Of a stretch of 64,000 bases of DNA, positions 9,395-18,405 are shown one piece after another. The notes beneath the pieces are model-generated. The model was given only the letters and a program-made list of their open reading frames with translations. It was not told the origin of the DNA and searched no databases. The stretch spans positions 62,001 to 126,000 of the forward strand of contig NZ_QFRI01000004.1 in assembly GCF_003143755.1 (NCBI RefSeq), given 5' to 3'. Within the stretch, counting starts at the first letter, position 1. The number at the start of each line of letters is the position of its first letter. The DNA is from Algibacter marinivivus. GTDB taxonomy: Bacteria > Bacteroidota > Bacteroidia > Flavobacteriales > Flavobacteriaceae. The position numbers and the translations under genes are program-made.

Positions 9395-10888
9395 ATGAAA
9401 TTAAATTATAAAATCATTTTTCATTTTTTAGGATTACTACTATTGTTTAATGGTGGGTTTATGTTGCTTTCATCACTTATTAGCTTAATCTATAAAGATG
9501 GCGTAACACTTCAAATATTTCTTGCAGGTATTACAACTTTAATTATTGGAATTATTGCTATGGTTTTTACAAAAAATCATAACAAAGAAATGAATAAGCG
9601 AGAAGGATACATAGTAGTTAGTTTTGGCTGGATTATTATGTCTTTATCGGGGACCTTACCTTATGTATTTACTGAAAGTATTCCCAGTTTTACAAATGCC
9701 TTTTTCGAAACCATGTCTGGTTATACAACAACTGGCGCATCTATTTTAAATGATATTGAAGCTGTGCCAAAAGGCGTATTGTTTTGGAGGAGTTTAACGC
9801 ATTGGATAGGTGGTATGGGTATTATCGTTTTAGCTATAGCCATATTGCCATTATTAGGCATAGGAGGGATGCAGCTTTTTGCGGCAGAAGCTCCAGGACC
9901 AAGTGCCGATAAATTACATCCAAGAATTACAGATACAGCAAAAAGATTATGGCTAATTTATTTTGGTTATACAGCAGCAGAAACACTATTATTAAGTGTA
10001 GCAGGAATGTCGTTTTTTGATGCCATAAACCATGCTTTGTGTACACTTTCTACAGGAGGTTTTTCAACTAAAAACGCAAGTATAGCGCATTGGAACGGGC
10101 AACCAATTATACAATATATTATTATTCTTTTTATGTTTTTGGCAGGTACAAACTTTGTACTTAGTTATTTTGCTTTCAAAGGTAAAGTGCAAAAAATAAT
10201 TCGTGACGAGGAGTTTAAACTATACTTCAAATTCATAGCCATTTTTACCATTATAGCTGCTCTTATTATTTATTTCAGAGCTGATGTTTCTACATCAACA
10301 GTAAACCATCCAATGGTTTGGGGAGAAGGAGAAAGTGCCTTTAGGCACGCTTTATTTCAAGTGCTTGCTATTATTACAACCACTGGTTTTGTAACCGCAG
10401 ATTTCACTATGTGGACATCCTTTTTAGTGGTCTTCTTTTTTGGACTTATGTTTTTAGGAGGCTCAGCAGGAAGTACCTCGGGAGGAGTAAAAGTTGTGCG
10501 ACATTTAATCCTCATAAAAAACGGTTTTCTAGAGTTTAAACGCACACTGCACCCAAGTGCTATTTTACCAGTGCGTTACAACAAAAGAGCCATTTCTGGA
10601 GATATTGTATTTAATATACTAGGCTTTTTTATACTATATATGTTATCTTTTATCATCGGTTCCCTTGGGTTTTCCATGATGGGTATCGAGTTTAAATCCG
10701 CCATAGGTTTAGCAGCCTCAACATTAGGTAATGTAGGGCCAGCATTGGGAGATTTTGGTCCCGTAAACAACTATGCACCACTCCCTGCAATTGGTAAATG
10801 GTGGGCATCATTTTTAATGCTCATTGGGCGTTTAGAATTGTTTACAGTACTCATTTTATTCACACCATTTTTCTGGCGAAACAGGTAA
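9395..10888 (+). CDS. trkH: Trk system potassium uptake protein TrkH
   Basis: Inner-membrane potassium channel subunit with ten or more membrane segments. The four selectivity-filter loops of the TrkH/KtrB fold are visible: TMSGYTTTGASIL, ALCTLSTGGFSTKN, ITTTGFVTADF and ASTLGNVGPALG. The gating-loop region LGGSAGSTSGGVKVVR is also conserved. The 497-residue length is normal. The ATG follows the trkA stop after one base. A repeat copy begins 15 bp downstream of its stop. Confidence 0.96.
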   Translation: MKLNYKIIFHFLGLLLLFNGGFMLLSSLISLIYKDGVTLQIFLAGITTLIIGIIAMVFTKNHNKEMNKREGYIVVSFGWIIMSLSGTLPYVFTESIPSFTNAFFETMSGYTTTGASILNDIEAVPKGVLFWRSLTHWIGGMGIIVLAIAILPLLGIGGMQLFAAEAPGPSADKLHPRITDTAKRLWLIYFGYTAAETLLLSVAGMSFFDAINHALCTLSTGGFSTKNASIAHWNGQPIIQYIIILFMFLAGTNFVLSYFAFKGKVQKIIRDEEFKLYFKFIAIFTIIAALIIYFRADVSTSTVNHPMVWGEGESAFRHALFQVLAIITTTGFVTADFTMWTSFLVVFFFGLMFLGGSAGSTSGGVKVVRHLILIKNGFLEFKRTLHPSAILPVRYNKRAISGDIVFNILGFFILYMLSFIIGSLGFSMMGIEFKSAIGLAASTLGNVGPALGDFGPVNNYAPLPAIGKWWASFLMLIGRLELFTVLILFTPFFWRNR

Positions 10889-10903
10889 TTATACCTTTAA
10901 ATT

Positions 10904-11002
10904 TTTGGGCGTTACCACAAGGGTCGCGCTTTACACTACAAGTCCTCGTTCTCCCGATTGCTATCGGGATCACTGTGGGCTTTCCGTTGCAATCGCTAAC
11001 GC
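10904..11002 (+). repeat. Dispersed structured repeat, copy B
   Basis: Begins TTTGGGCGTTACC and ends CAATCGCTAACGC. Inner hairpin CCCGATTGCTATCGGG. It belongs to the subtype with TACAAGTCCTCG in the left half and CACTGTGGGCTTTCC in the right half, shared with copies C and E. It sits just after trkH, on the same strand. Confidence 0.8.
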
Positions 11003-11041
11003 GGGCTTATCTGCTAATTTTATTGGTTTTCAATAGGTTAA

Positions 11042-11067
11042 TGTAACAATTCTGTAAGTTCTTCGTC
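11042..11067 (+). promoter_or_regulatory. ECF-sigma-like promoter, TGTAAC-N16-CGTC
   Basis: TGTAAC, exactly 16 bases, then CGTC, ending 31 bp before the next ATG. AAC in the -35 and CGTC in the -10 are general ECF-sigma promoter features. The same motif with identical spacing occurs before the ankyrin gene and the HAD gene. Confidence 0.6.
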
Positions 11068-11098
11068 GATATAATATATCAATCAAAAACTATAAATC

Positions 11099-11353
11099 AT
11101 GGAATTAGTATTAACAAACAGAAATTTAGGACGTTTTCCTAAGCAACAAGAAGATTATATAAATAAGCCTTCAGGATTTTTAAATTCTCAATATAAAAGT
11201 ATTGTTGAGAAAAGTTATAAGAATAAAAAAAGTAATTCAATTTTCGGGATTAAGCAACGTGTTAAAAGCAAAAGTTATGCAACAAGTTGTGTTGCAGAAA
11301 CTACTTTAAAACTATCATTGTTTTTAGTAACAATGCTTTTAATTTTTAATTAA
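11099..11353 (+). CDS. Small basic protein with one C-terminal membrane segment
   Basis: 84 residues, no recognised family. The first 65 are polar and strongly basic (many Lys, with KQRVKSKSYATS near the end); the last 17-18 (LKLSLFLVTMLLIFN) form one hydrophobic segment. It therefore looks tail-anchored with the basic part in the cytoplasm. It follows an ECF-like promoter and is followed after 15 bp by the DoxX-like gene, so the two are likely one transcript. The protein at 12065 has the same architecture. Confidence 0.65.
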   Translation: MELVLTNRNLGRFPKQQEDYINKPSGFLNSQYKSIVEKSYKNKKSNSIFGIKQRVKSKSYATSCVAETTLKLSLFLVTMLLIFN

Positions 11354-11368
11354 TCCAAAATAGAATAC

Positions 11369-11986
11369 ATGCTTCAACGTTTAAAGCAGAAAATTTGGCT
11401 TCAAATTTTTATAATCTATACCAGATATATAATTGGTAGTGCCTTCGTTTTTGCTAGCATAGTAAAAATTAGAGGCGGTAGATTTACTGCCGAAAGTGGT
11501 GCTTCAAATCCCATAGACAGTTCATGGCATTTATTCGAAACCTTATACCAATCTGGGTTATACTGGAAGTTTTTAGGAATAGCACAACTTATTTCTGGAG
11601 TTTTACTAATGACACAACGTTATGCAAAACTTGGAGCTATTGTAAACCTTCCAATTATAGCCAATGTATTTGCAATAACAATATCATATTATTTTGCTTT
11701 TACACCAGTTATAACGGGTTTAATGTTATTAGCGAATATTATGCTAATTGCATGGGATTGGAATACGCTTAAAGTACTCATAAATCAAAAACCAATATCA
11801 GATTTAAAACCAAGACTAGAAAACGATGTTGTTTGGCAAATTCTAGGTCTTCTATTGTTTACTATTATAGTTATTTCAAATTTCTTTGCCAACACTAAAA
11901 GTATTTTGGTTATTTTCTTAACAGTGCTAGTAACAGGATTAACAGGTTTAATCATTGGGTTTAGAAAAAGAAAACCTTACAAATAA
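11369..11986 (+). CDS. DoxX-like integral membrane protein
   Basis: 205 residues with about six hydrophobic segments. The DoxX-like core is TRYIIGSAFVFASIVKIRGG at about residue 16 and WKFLGIAQLISGVLLM near residue 68. DoxX-family proteins are membrane proteins sometimes linked to thiol or quinone redox stress; the role here is unknown. It is flanked by two small tail-anchored proteins on the same strand, suggesting a membrane-stress cluster. The ATG lies 15 bp after the preceding stop. Confidence 0.65.
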   Translation: MLQRLKQKIWLQIFIIYTRYIIGSAFVFASIVKIRGGRFTAESGASNPIDSSWHLFETLYQSGLYWKFLGIAQLISGVLLMTQRYAKLGAIVNLPIIANVFAITISYYFAFTPVITGLMLLANIMLIAWDWNTLKVLINQKPISDLKPRLENDVVWQILGLLLFTIIVISNFFANTKSILVIFLTVLVTGLTGLIIGFRKRKPYK

Positions 11987-11987
11987 C

Positions 11988-12013
11988 TGTAACATTTCCT
12001 CTAAATATTCTAC
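11988..12013 (+). promoter_or_regulatory. Imperfect ECF-like promoter (TGTAAC-N16-CTAC)
   Basis: TGTAAC begins 1 bp past the DoxX-like stop; 16 bases later reads CTAC instead of CGTC. It is 51 bp before the next ATG. A weaker form of the motif seen upstream of the same cluster. Confidence 0.3.
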
Positions 12014-12064
12014 ATATTATTAAGTTTAACTTTTAATCCTTAAGATTATTCAAAATATAAAATC

Positions 12065-12328
12065 ATGAGCTTTGGTGTTGTACAATCGGCTATATCCTCA
12101 ATAAAAAGTAATAGAAATTTATTGTCTAAACGAAGTCGATTGAAAAACACATTATCAGCTGGAAAAAGTAAAAAAATTATTTTTAAAAAATCATATATTT
12201 CAGACTACGAATTAAAAAAGCTTAGCGATAAATTAAAAGAAGAGCATAGGCGTATTCTTATAAAGCAGGTAATGGTAGTTAGTTTTATTATGCTAATCTT
12301 ATTGTCTATTTTTCTTTATTATTTTTAA
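12065..12328 (+). CDS. Small basic protein with one C-terminal membrane segment
   Basis: 87 residues, no recognised family. A basic N-terminal two-thirds (SNRNLLSKRSRLKN, SAGKSKKIIFKKS) and a probable helix (YELKKLSDKLKEEHRRI) lead into one C-terminal hydrophobic span, VMVVSFIMLILLSIFLYYF. Same design as the protein at 11099, though sequence similarity is not evident by eye. A hairpin terminator follows, shared with the convergent aminotransferase. Confidence 0.65.
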   Translation: MSFGVVQSAISSIKSNRNLLSKRSRLKNTLSAGKSKKIIFKKSYISDYELKKLSDKLKEEHRRILIKQVMVVSFIMLILLSIFLYYF

Positions 12329-12330
12329 AT

Positions 12331-12360
12331 AAAAAAGCCACTAATTTAATTAGTGGCTTC
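12331..12360 (-). terminator. Terminator between convergent genes
   Basis: Near-perfect palindrome AGCCACTAAT-TTA-ATTAGTGGCT. The T run is on the minus strand, so it mainly serves the aminotransferase, though it could stop the plus-strand cluster too. Confidence 0.75.
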
Positions 12361-12387
12361 AATTTATCAATAAAGTTTAAAAGTAAA

Positions 12388-13572
12388 TTAACTCACAACT
12401 TCTTTAATACGTTTTAAAGCTTCAATAATTTGTTCTTGCGAAGCAGCATAAGAAATTCTAATACAGTTAGGGTTTCCAAAAGCATCACCAGTAACGGTAG
12501 CAACTAAAGCCTCTTCTAGTAAATACAAAGAAAAATCAGTAGCATTATTTATAGTTTTGCCACGTAATGTTTTTCCAAAGAAATGTGTTACATCAGGGAA
12601 AATATAAAAAGCACCATCTGGTGTGTTAGCTTTAAACCCTTCAATATCGTTTACTAAACCTAATATTAAATCTCTACGTACCTTAAATTCATCAATCATG
12701 TATTGCACTCTTGATGGTGGCTCGTTTAATGCGGTTATTACTGCACGTTGCGCAATACAGTTAGCGCCACTCGTCATTTGCCCTTGCATTTTATTACAAG
12801 CTCTTGCAATTTTTTCAGGAGCGCCAATAAACCCTATACGCCATCCAGTCATCGCAAAAGCTTTGGATACACCATTTACAGTGATGGTTCTGTCATACAT
12901 TTCTTCAAATCCAGCAATACTAGCATGCCCTTGTCCGTAGTTTATGTGCTCGTAAATTTCATCTGAAACCACATAAATATTTGGATATTTAACTAAAACA
13001 TCAACAAGAGCTTTTAGCTCCTCTTTACTGTATACAGAGCCACTTGGGTTACAAGGCGAGCTAAACCACATCATTTTTGTTTTTGGTGTAATAGCAGCCT
13101 CCAACTGTTCAGCAGTCATTTTAAAATCGGTATCTATAGATGTTTTAACTTCAACAGGAACACCATCATATAGTTTTACAATATCTGAATAACTTACCCA
13201 ATAAGGGCAAGGTAAAAGAACTTCATCGCCTTTATTTAGCATCACACCAGCAACATTAGCTAAACATTGTTTAGCACCAGTTGAAACTACTATTTGTGTA
13301 GGTGTATACGTTAAATTATTGTCGCGTTTAAATTTTGTTATAATAGCATCTTTTAACTCGCCATATCCATCTACTGGTGTATAAGAGTTATAGCCATCGT
13401 TCACCGCTTGAATAGCAGCTTCTCTAACAAAATCGGGTGTGTTAAAATCAGGTTCGCCTAGGCTCAACCCAATAATATCTTTTCCTTCTCCTCTAAGTTC
13501 TCTTGCTTTTGCTGCCATAGCTAAAGTGGCAGATGTAGACATGTTTAAAATTCTATCTGATAATAATTGCAT
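12388..13572 (-). CDS. Pyridoxal-phosphate aminotransferase, probable aspartate aminotransferase
   Basis: Class I aminotransferase of the type Ib aspartate aminotransferase group; it moves amino groups between aspartate or similar amino acids and 2-oxoglutarate. Visible signatures: GLSLGEPDFNTPDFV near the N-terminus, SSPCNPSGSVYS, the PLP-contacting SDEIYEHINY, and the Schiff-base lysine in VNGVSKAFAMTGWRIGF. The 394-residue length is standard. Substrate choice between aspartate and others cannot be fixed from sequence. The desaturase lies 33 bp upstream on the same strand and they may share a transcript. Confidence 0.9.
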   Translation of the reverse strand: MQLLSDRILNMSTSATLAMAAKARELRGEGKDIIGLSLGEPDFNTPDFVREAAIQAVNDGYNSYTPVDGYGELKDAIITKFKRDNNLTYTPTQIVVSTGAKQCLANVAGVMLNKGDEVLLPCPYWVSYSDIVKLYDGVPVEVKTSIDTDFKMTAEQLEAAITPKTKMMWFSSPCNPSGSVYSKEELKALVDVLVKYPNIYVVSDEIYEHINYGQGHASIAGFEEMYDRTITVNGVSKAFAMTGWRIGFIGAPEKIARACNKMQGQMTSGANCIAQRAVITALNEPPSRVQYMIDEFKVRRDLILGLVNDIEGFKANTPDGAFYIFPDVTHFFGKTLRGKTINNATDFSLYLLEEALVATVTGDAFGNPNCIRISYAASQEQIIEALKRIKEVVS

Positions 13573-13605
13573 TTTAATTTTTTTGTTTGATCAGTATGTG
13601 AAATT

Positions 13606-14703
13606 TTAGGCTAAACTAGGGTTTTTACCTAGCATTTTTAATTGGTTGTAGTGTTCGGCAACAGCTTGCCAAAATGTATTGTATTCATTATATGGTAAGC
13701 TAAATTCTTGAGCAGTTTCCTTAACTATTTTAGCTATTTTACTATAATGGATATGACTAATATTTGAAAACAAATGATGCTCTACTTGTCTATTTAAGCC
13801 ACCAGTGTAAAATCCTACTAGCCAACTTTTTGGTGAAAAATTAGATGTAGTTAATAGTTGATGTATAGCCCAAGTGTTTTTCATGTTTCCTTCATTATCT
13901 GGTAAAGGCATCTCAGTATTAGGCATAACGTGTGCTAATTGAAATATAACACTAAGAATTATTCCAGCAGTATAATGCATTACAATAAATCCTATTAAAA
14001 CTTCCCACCATGCAAAACCTAAAGACAATGGTAAAACCACCCATAATGAATAGTATACAATTTTACCAATAATAAGTTTAGTCCATTGTGTAGCCGGGTG
14101 AGGTAATTTACCGTAAGCTAACTTTCTTTTTAGGTATTTATAAGTTTGAACAAAATCTGTTGTTATTGCCCAATTTGCAGTTAATAAACCATACAAGAAG
14201 AACGCATAATACCTTTGGTATTTATGGAACCTAAACCATTTTGCATGTTTAGAGAACCTAATGATTCTACCAGCATCAATATCTTCATCATGCCCTTGAA
14301 TATTAGTATAAGTATGGTGTAAAACGTTATGTTGTACTTTCCAGTTATAGTCATTTCCAGCTAAAATATAAATGCTGCTTCCCATTAATTTGTTAACCCA
14401 TTTTTTACTAGAAAAAGAACCATGGTTAGCATCGTGCATTACGTTCATACCAACACCAGCCATACCAATTCCAACTATTACCATACCTAGTATTTGTGCC
14501 CAAGCAGGTAAACTATCAATAGTTAAAATTAAAACAACAGGAACAATAAGTAAAGAGAACATCACTATTGCTTTTGTGTATAATTTCCAGTTTCCTGTAC
14601 GTTTAATATCGTTCTCTTTAAAATAATCGTTTACACGCTTATTTAGTGTTTTAAAAAACTTTGCAGGATCTTTTCTTGAAAATGAAAGTGCTTGTTTAGT
14701 CAT
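13606..14703 (-). CDS. Membrane fatty acid desaturase (acyl-CoA/acyl-lipid type)
   Basis: Di-iron integral membrane desaturase, probably introducing double bonds into acyl chains for membrane fluidity. The three histidine boxes are HDANHGS (residues 90-96), HNVLHH (125-130) and QVEHH (about 310). The QxxHH form of the third box places it with front-end (delta-6/linoleoyl-CoA-like) desaturases. Four hydrophobic spans surround the boxes. Length 365 fits. Unlike eukaryotic front-end enzymes it has no cytochrome b5 domain. Own promoter at 14755. Confidence 0.9.
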   Translation of the reverse strand: MTKQALSFSRKDPAKFFKTLNKRVNDYFKENDIKRTGNWKLYTKAIVMFSLLIVPVVLILTIDSLPAWAQILGMVIVGIGMAGVGMNVMHDANHGSFSSKKWVNKLMGSSIYILAGNDYNWKVQHNVLHHTYTNIQGHDEDIDAGRIIRFSKHAKWFRFHKYQRYYAFFLYGLLTANWAITTDFVQTYKYLKRKLAYGKLPHPATQWTKLIIGKIVYYSLWVVLPLSLGFAWWEVLIGFIVMHYTAGIILSVIFQLAHVMPNTEMPLPDNEGNMKNTWAIHQLLTTSNFSPKSWLVGFYTGGLNRQVEHHLFSNISHIHYSKIAKIVKETAQEFSLPYNEYNTFWQAVAEHYNQLKMLGKNPSLA

Positions 14704-14754
14704 GTTAAAATTTTTAATATGATAAAAATAAAAAATTGTTTCTCATACCAGCGG

Positions 14755-14762
14755 CAAAGATA
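14755..14762 (-). promoter_or_regulatory. -7 promoter element of the desaturase gene
   Basis: TATCTTTG on the minus strand (TAnnTTTG), 52 bp before the desaturase start. It is back to back with the rsmG promoter. Confidence 0.5.
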
Positions 14763-14819
14763 GGTATAAACCAATTGAAGTAATAACGTTTTTTTGTAAA
14801 AAAATGTACTTAAAAAGTA

Positions 14820-14827
14820 TACTTTTG
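14820..14827 (+). promoter_or_regulatory. -7 promoter element of rsmG
   Basis: TACTTTTG matches TAnnTTTG, 17 bp before the rsmG ATG. A TTTTTG lies about 23 bases upstream as a possible -33. Confidence 0.5.
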
Positions 14828-14844
14828 TTGAAAATTTAACACAA

Positions 14845-15474
14845 ATGCAACTACTTCTAAAGTATTTTCCTAACCTTACGGAAGACCAAATAGAGAAATT
14901 CAAACAACTTGAATCTTTATATCAAGATTGGAATTTGAAGATTAATGTAGTTTCTCGGAAAGATATTGATGAATTATACATGCGTCATGTATTACATTCT
15001 TTAGGTATTGCTAAAGTTATCAATTTTAAGGATGGCACTAAACTACTTGATGTTGGTACTGGTGGAGGTTTTCCTGGAATTCCATTGGCTATCTTATTTC
15101 CTGAGTGTTCTTTTCATTTGGTGGATAGTATTGCAAAAAAACTAAAAGTAGTTGATGAGGTTGTTGCTGGTTTGGGCTTAACTAATGTAAAAACAACACA
15201 TAGTAGAGTAGAAGCTATTGATGATACTTACGATTTTATAATAAGTAGAGCAGTTGCTGCAATGCCAACCTTTGTGCATTGGGTAAAAGGTAAAATTGCT
15301 AAACTGCAAAATCACGAACTTAAAAATGGTATTCTATATTTAAAAGGTGGTGATTTATCAGAAGAACTTAAAGACTACAGAACCACTACTATATATAACT
15401 TAACCGATTATTTTGAAGAAGACTTTTACGAAACTAAAAAAGTGGTGCATCTTCCTATGAAGTATAGAGGTTAA
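14845..15474 (+). CDS. rsmG: 16S rRNA (guanine527-N7)-methyltransferase
   Basis: SAM methyltransferase that modifies G527 of 16S rRNA. Family sequence YQDWNLKINVVSRKDIDELY, then motif I LLDVGTGGGFPGIPLAI (about residues 69-85), and SRAVAAMPTFVHWV later. 209 residues is typical. Tail to tail with the TPR gene: the two stop codons are directly adjacent. Confidence 0.95.
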   Translation: MQLLLKYFPNLTEDQIEKFKQLESLYQDWNLKINVVSRKDIDELYMRHVLHSLGIAKVINFKDGTKLLDVGTGGGFPGIPLAILFPECSFHLVDSIAKKLKVVDEVVAGLGLTNVKTTHSRVEAIDDTYDFIISRAVAAMPTFVHWVKGKIAKLQNHELKNGILYLKGGDLSEELKDYRTTTIYNLTDYFEEDFYETKKVVHLPMKYRG

Positions 15475-16434
15475 TTAATCTATCTTTATTAATGCATTTA
15501 TAGCATTATTAAAATAAAAATATTGATTTTGAAACCAATAGGTATTATTATACTGCTCAATTGTTGATATTTTTTTATTTGGTATAATAATAGAGTTTGC
15601 TCTGTCAAAATTCCCTTTTGCTTTACCTAACTGATTGTTTTTTTGATAAGCTATTGCTAAACCTAAGTAGGCATCAAAATCCATAGCATCAAATTTTATG
15701 GCGTTAGTAAAATCAGAAATAGCATCATCATAGTGTCCATTAAATAAATTTGCTGCGCCTCTATAAAAATATGCAAAAGCATTATTTCTATTTAATCGTA
15801 TAGATTTTGTTAAATCTGCATGAGCTTCTTTGTAATATTTAATGTCCATTAAAAAAGCACCACGATTATAGTAATTAAAAGCACTAGGTTCAATTAAAAT
15901 AGCCGTAGAATAATCACTTGCTGCATTTGTAAATTGTTCAATAGCTTTGTAAGCAGATGCTCTTAATATGTAGGTGTGAGACTTATGCGGAATTTTTTTA
16001 ATTACTCCATTAAAATCTTTTATGGCACTTTCATATTCCTCTAAGTCAAGTTTAACACAAGCTAAACTGTAAAGGGCATCAATAAAATTTTCATCAAGTG
16101 TATATGCTTTAGAGTAATCTTCTTTAGCTCCTGAAAAGTTCTTTATGCTGTATCTAGAATTTCCTCTATTAAAGTAAGTGTCAGCATCAGGTTCTTCAAC
16201 TATAATTTTAGAGTAGTCAACAATAGCACCGTGGTAATCTCCTAAATCACTTTTGGCAATAGCTCTATAGAAATAGGCATCTAGATTTTTTGGTTCTTCA
16301 GAAATTACCTGATTTAAAAGCTTTATCTTTTCATTTAAATCGGTAGTTCTAAGCGCTTTCCTATATACCTTTTTTATTTGCCCAAAAGAAAGCAAAGGTA
16401 TAATTACGATTATAAGGAATAATAGTTTTTTCAT
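15475..16434 (-). CDS. Secreted or membrane-anchored TPR protein
   Basis: 319 residues. A signal peptide or anchor (MKKLLFLIIVIIPLLSFGQ) is followed by about seven tetratricopeptide repeats with the pattern AxxxRAxxxxxxGxYxxAIxDYxxAI, for example AYFYRGAANLFNGHYDDAI. Such arrays bind other proteins; the partner is unknown. I use the ATG at 16434 because it starts the signal sequence; the longer frame would need a TTG. No enzymatic domain is visible. Confidence 0.75.
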   Translation of the reverse strand: MKKLLFLIIVIIPLLSFGQIKKVYRKALRTTDLNEKIKLLNQVISEEPKNLDAYFYRAIAKSDLGDYHGAIVDYSKIIVEEPDADTYFNRGNSRYSIKNFSGAKEDYSKAYTLDENFIDALYSLACVKLDLEEYESAIKDFNGVIKKIPHKSHTYILRASAYKAIEQFTNAASDYSTAILIEPSAFNYYNRGAFLMDIKYYKEAHADLTKSIRLNRNNAFAYFYRGAANLFNGHYDDAISDFTNAIKFDAMDFDAYLGLAIAYQKNNQLGKAKGNFDRANSIIIPNKKISTIEQYNNTYWFQNQYFYFNNAINALIKID

Positions 16435-16570
16435 CAGCAAAATTTAATCATCAAATAATATGCCGTTTTATCTGTATGAAGAAATCTAAGTGAAGATAAT
16501 TCAAATTTTATAAAAAAATAAAATTTTGTGCAGAATAAATTTAATTAAAAGACTAATAAAAAATAAGTAA

Positions 16571-17812
16571 CTAATTCCTTATTATACTATTTCTTTTCCT
16601 TTCCAAATATTTTTTTTCAAGAGCATTTGTAACGTTATCTAGTGCTAAATCAAAATACTCTGAAGCTTTTAAATAGTCATTTGTTTCAGCGTAAAATTCT
16701 GCTTTAGCACCATAAAACAAATAAGCACGTTGCTGAAAATCTTCGGGTTTAAGCTCATCCAGATAACGTTTTGCTAACTTAAAATCTTTTGTTTGCATAC
16801 AAACAACTGACATTGTAAGTAAGTGGGTAGGCATAGGTTGTAAAGTATTTAGGCACTGGTACCAATGCAGAATTTTTTTCCAATTTGTGGCTTCAAAAGT
16901 TCTGGCTTTTAAATGCTCTGCGGCAATAGCCGCTTCGTAATGGTAACAAGAAAATTCAGGAGTTTCAACAGCTTTATTCATCATGGTATTTCCAAGTTTA
17001 ATTAACGGAAAATACCATAAGTTTCTATCCTGATGTTTTAAATCTAAAAGTTCATTTTCAGCATTTGTTTTACTTTCCAATCTAGAAGCATGAAAACACA
17101 TTAATGCACATAATGCATAAGCGTCAGGAGTTCTAGTTAGCTTATTTTTTAAAAGCATTTGGGTTAATCGTATGGCTTCTCCACACAATTCTTTTCTTAT
17201 AAGCTTCTCTTTTTTGTTGGAATGGAATCCTTCATTAAAAACAAGATATAAAACCTCCATAACCGTTTCTAATCTAGGTTTAAGTGCTTCACCTTGAGGG
17301 ATTTTAAATTTAATATCCGAATCTTTAATGGCTTTTCTAGAACGCGATAATCTTTTCTTTATCGTTTCTTCTTTGGTTAATAGAGCAGATGCAATTTCTT
17401 TAATACTAAAACCAGATATGGTTTTTAAAGCAAAAGATATTCGGTCTCTAGAATCTAGTTGAGGATGGCAAGCTGTAAAAATCATTCTAAGTTGCGCATC
17501 TTCAATTTCAGAATCTAAAAAGAGTTCGTTTATAGCAATAGTGTCCGTACCTTGATTTATGTTTGGTAGGTTTTTCTGTGCAGTTTTTAGCGTTCTAAAA
17601 ATATCTACAACTCTGTTTTTTGCAGCTTTAGTTAACCACGCTTCTGGGTTTTCGGGCAGATTATTTCGCCAACTAATACTAGCTTTAATAAAAGTGTCTT
17701 GTACCGCATCTTCAATAATATCGAGATGTTTAAGCCCGAAAATACGAGTTAAAACAGAAACCATCTTTCCGCTATGGTGGCGGAAAAGATGGTCTATTAA
17801 TTGGTTTTCCAT
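16571..17812 (-). CDS. ECF42-type RNA polymerase sigma factor with C-terminal extension
   Basis: Extracytoplasmic-function sigma factor of the group that carries a long C-terminal domain in place of an anti-sigma partner. Sigma region 2 lies at residues about 10-75 (IIEDAVQDTFIKASISW) and region 4 at about 110-165 (RISFALKTISGFSIKEIA). The extension (about 185-410) has the group motifs LYLVFNEGF, ALMCFHASR and YHYEAAIAA. The extension is helical and TPR-like and is known in this group to be needed for activity. The start codon overlaps the stop of the DGPF gene by one base, so translation is coupled. Confidence 0.85.
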   Translation of the reverse strand: MENQLIDHLFRHHSGKMVSVLTRIFGLKHLDIIEDAVQDTFIKASISWRNNLPENPEAWLTKAAKNRVVDIFRTLKTAQKNLPNINQGTDTIAINELFLDSEIEDAQLRMIFTACHPQLDSRDRISFALKTISGFSIKEIASALLTKEETIKKRLSRSRKAIKDSDIKFKIPQGEALKPRLETVMEVLYLVFNEGFHSNKKEKLIRKELCGEAIRLTQMLLKNKLTRTPDAYALCALMCFHASRLESKTNAENELLDLKHQDRNLWYFPLIKLGNTMMNKAVETPEFSCYHYEAAIAAEHLKARTFEATNWKKILHWYQCLNTLQPMPTHLLTMSVVCMQTKDFKLAKRYLDELKPEDFQQRAYLFYGAKAEFYAETNDYLKASEYFDLALDNVTNALEKKYLERKRNSIIRN

Positions 17813-18159
17813 TAGCGGTCAAATACCATAATTTCACGTATTTCAACAGAACCATCCAAGTCGTAATCTGGATAATCTTCAGCTATTTTTACAACTTCAT
17901 CAAAATCTTTTGCTGAAACGGTATAATAACCACCAACAATTTCTTTAACCTCGGCTGATGTTAAATCAGTTATTGTTCTATTTTTTCCAACAACTCTTCT
18001 AATTTGTGGTGTTAAAGCTTCGCCACCTTTAAGTATGCCTTGTTCCTGCATTTTGTTACCCCAAGCAAACCACTTGCCCATTCTGGTTTGTAACTCTTCA
18101 GGAGATAAGCCTAAATCAGTGTAATCAGCTCCAGTGAAAATCATCATAAAATCTTTCAT
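17812..18159 (-). CDS. YCII-related (DGPF) family protein, partner of the ECF42 sigma factor
   Basis: 115 residues of the YciI-like ferredoxin fold, starting MKDFMMIFTGADYTDLGLSP and containing MGKWFAWGNKMQEQGIL and VGGYYTVSAKDFDEVV. Homologues nearly always sit beside ECF42 sigma genes and are their usual targets; the biochemical role is unknown. Here it is the first gene of the pair and shares one base (TAATG) with the sigma gene start. Confidence 0.85.
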   Translation of the reverse strand: MKDFMMIFTGADYTDLGLSPEELQTRMGKWFAWGNKMQEQGILKGGEALTPQIRRVVGKNRTITDLTSAEVKEIVGGYYTVSAKDFDEVVKIAEDYPDYDLDGSVEIREIMVFDR

Positions 18160-18245
18160 AATTATATATGTTTTTTGGTTTATATAGTTAAGACGTTTTC
18201 CAAATTAGAAAAGGGGACATGTTTTTCAAATTTAATCTATTTTTA

Positions 18246-18362
18246 TTTGGGCGTTACCCCGAAAAGGGGTCAGGCTTTCCGTTACAAGTCCTCGCTTTCC
18301 CTTAACCCCGATAGCTATCGGGGTCGGGACCGCTGTGGGCTTTCCACTACAATCCTTAACGC
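18246..18362 (+). repeat. Dispersed structured repeat, copy C
   Basis: Begins TTTGGGCGTTACC and ends CAATCCTTAACGC. Contains CCCC-gaaaa-GGGG near the left end and the perfect palindrome CCCCGATAGCTATCGGGG in the centre. GGCTTTCCGTTACAAGTCC on the left is echoed by GGCTTTCCACTACAATCC on the right. It occupies part of the 400-bp gap between the DGPF gene and the next gene; the remainder is the hairpin structure listed next. Confidence 0.85.
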
Positions 18363-18405
18363 GGAAAAAGGAATTGATTGAGTGTTCTTAACTTTTTTTT
18401 GGAGA

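Noticed and set aside
10798-11046. 82-codon ORF overlapping the end of trkH and repeat B
   Set aside because: Overlaps trkH in another frame and then reads through repeat DNA; the upstream ORF evidence is chance.
12388-14703. Aminotransferase and desaturase as a functional pair
   Set aside because: They are adjacent on one strand but have no shared pathway; adjacency alone was not taken as evidence.
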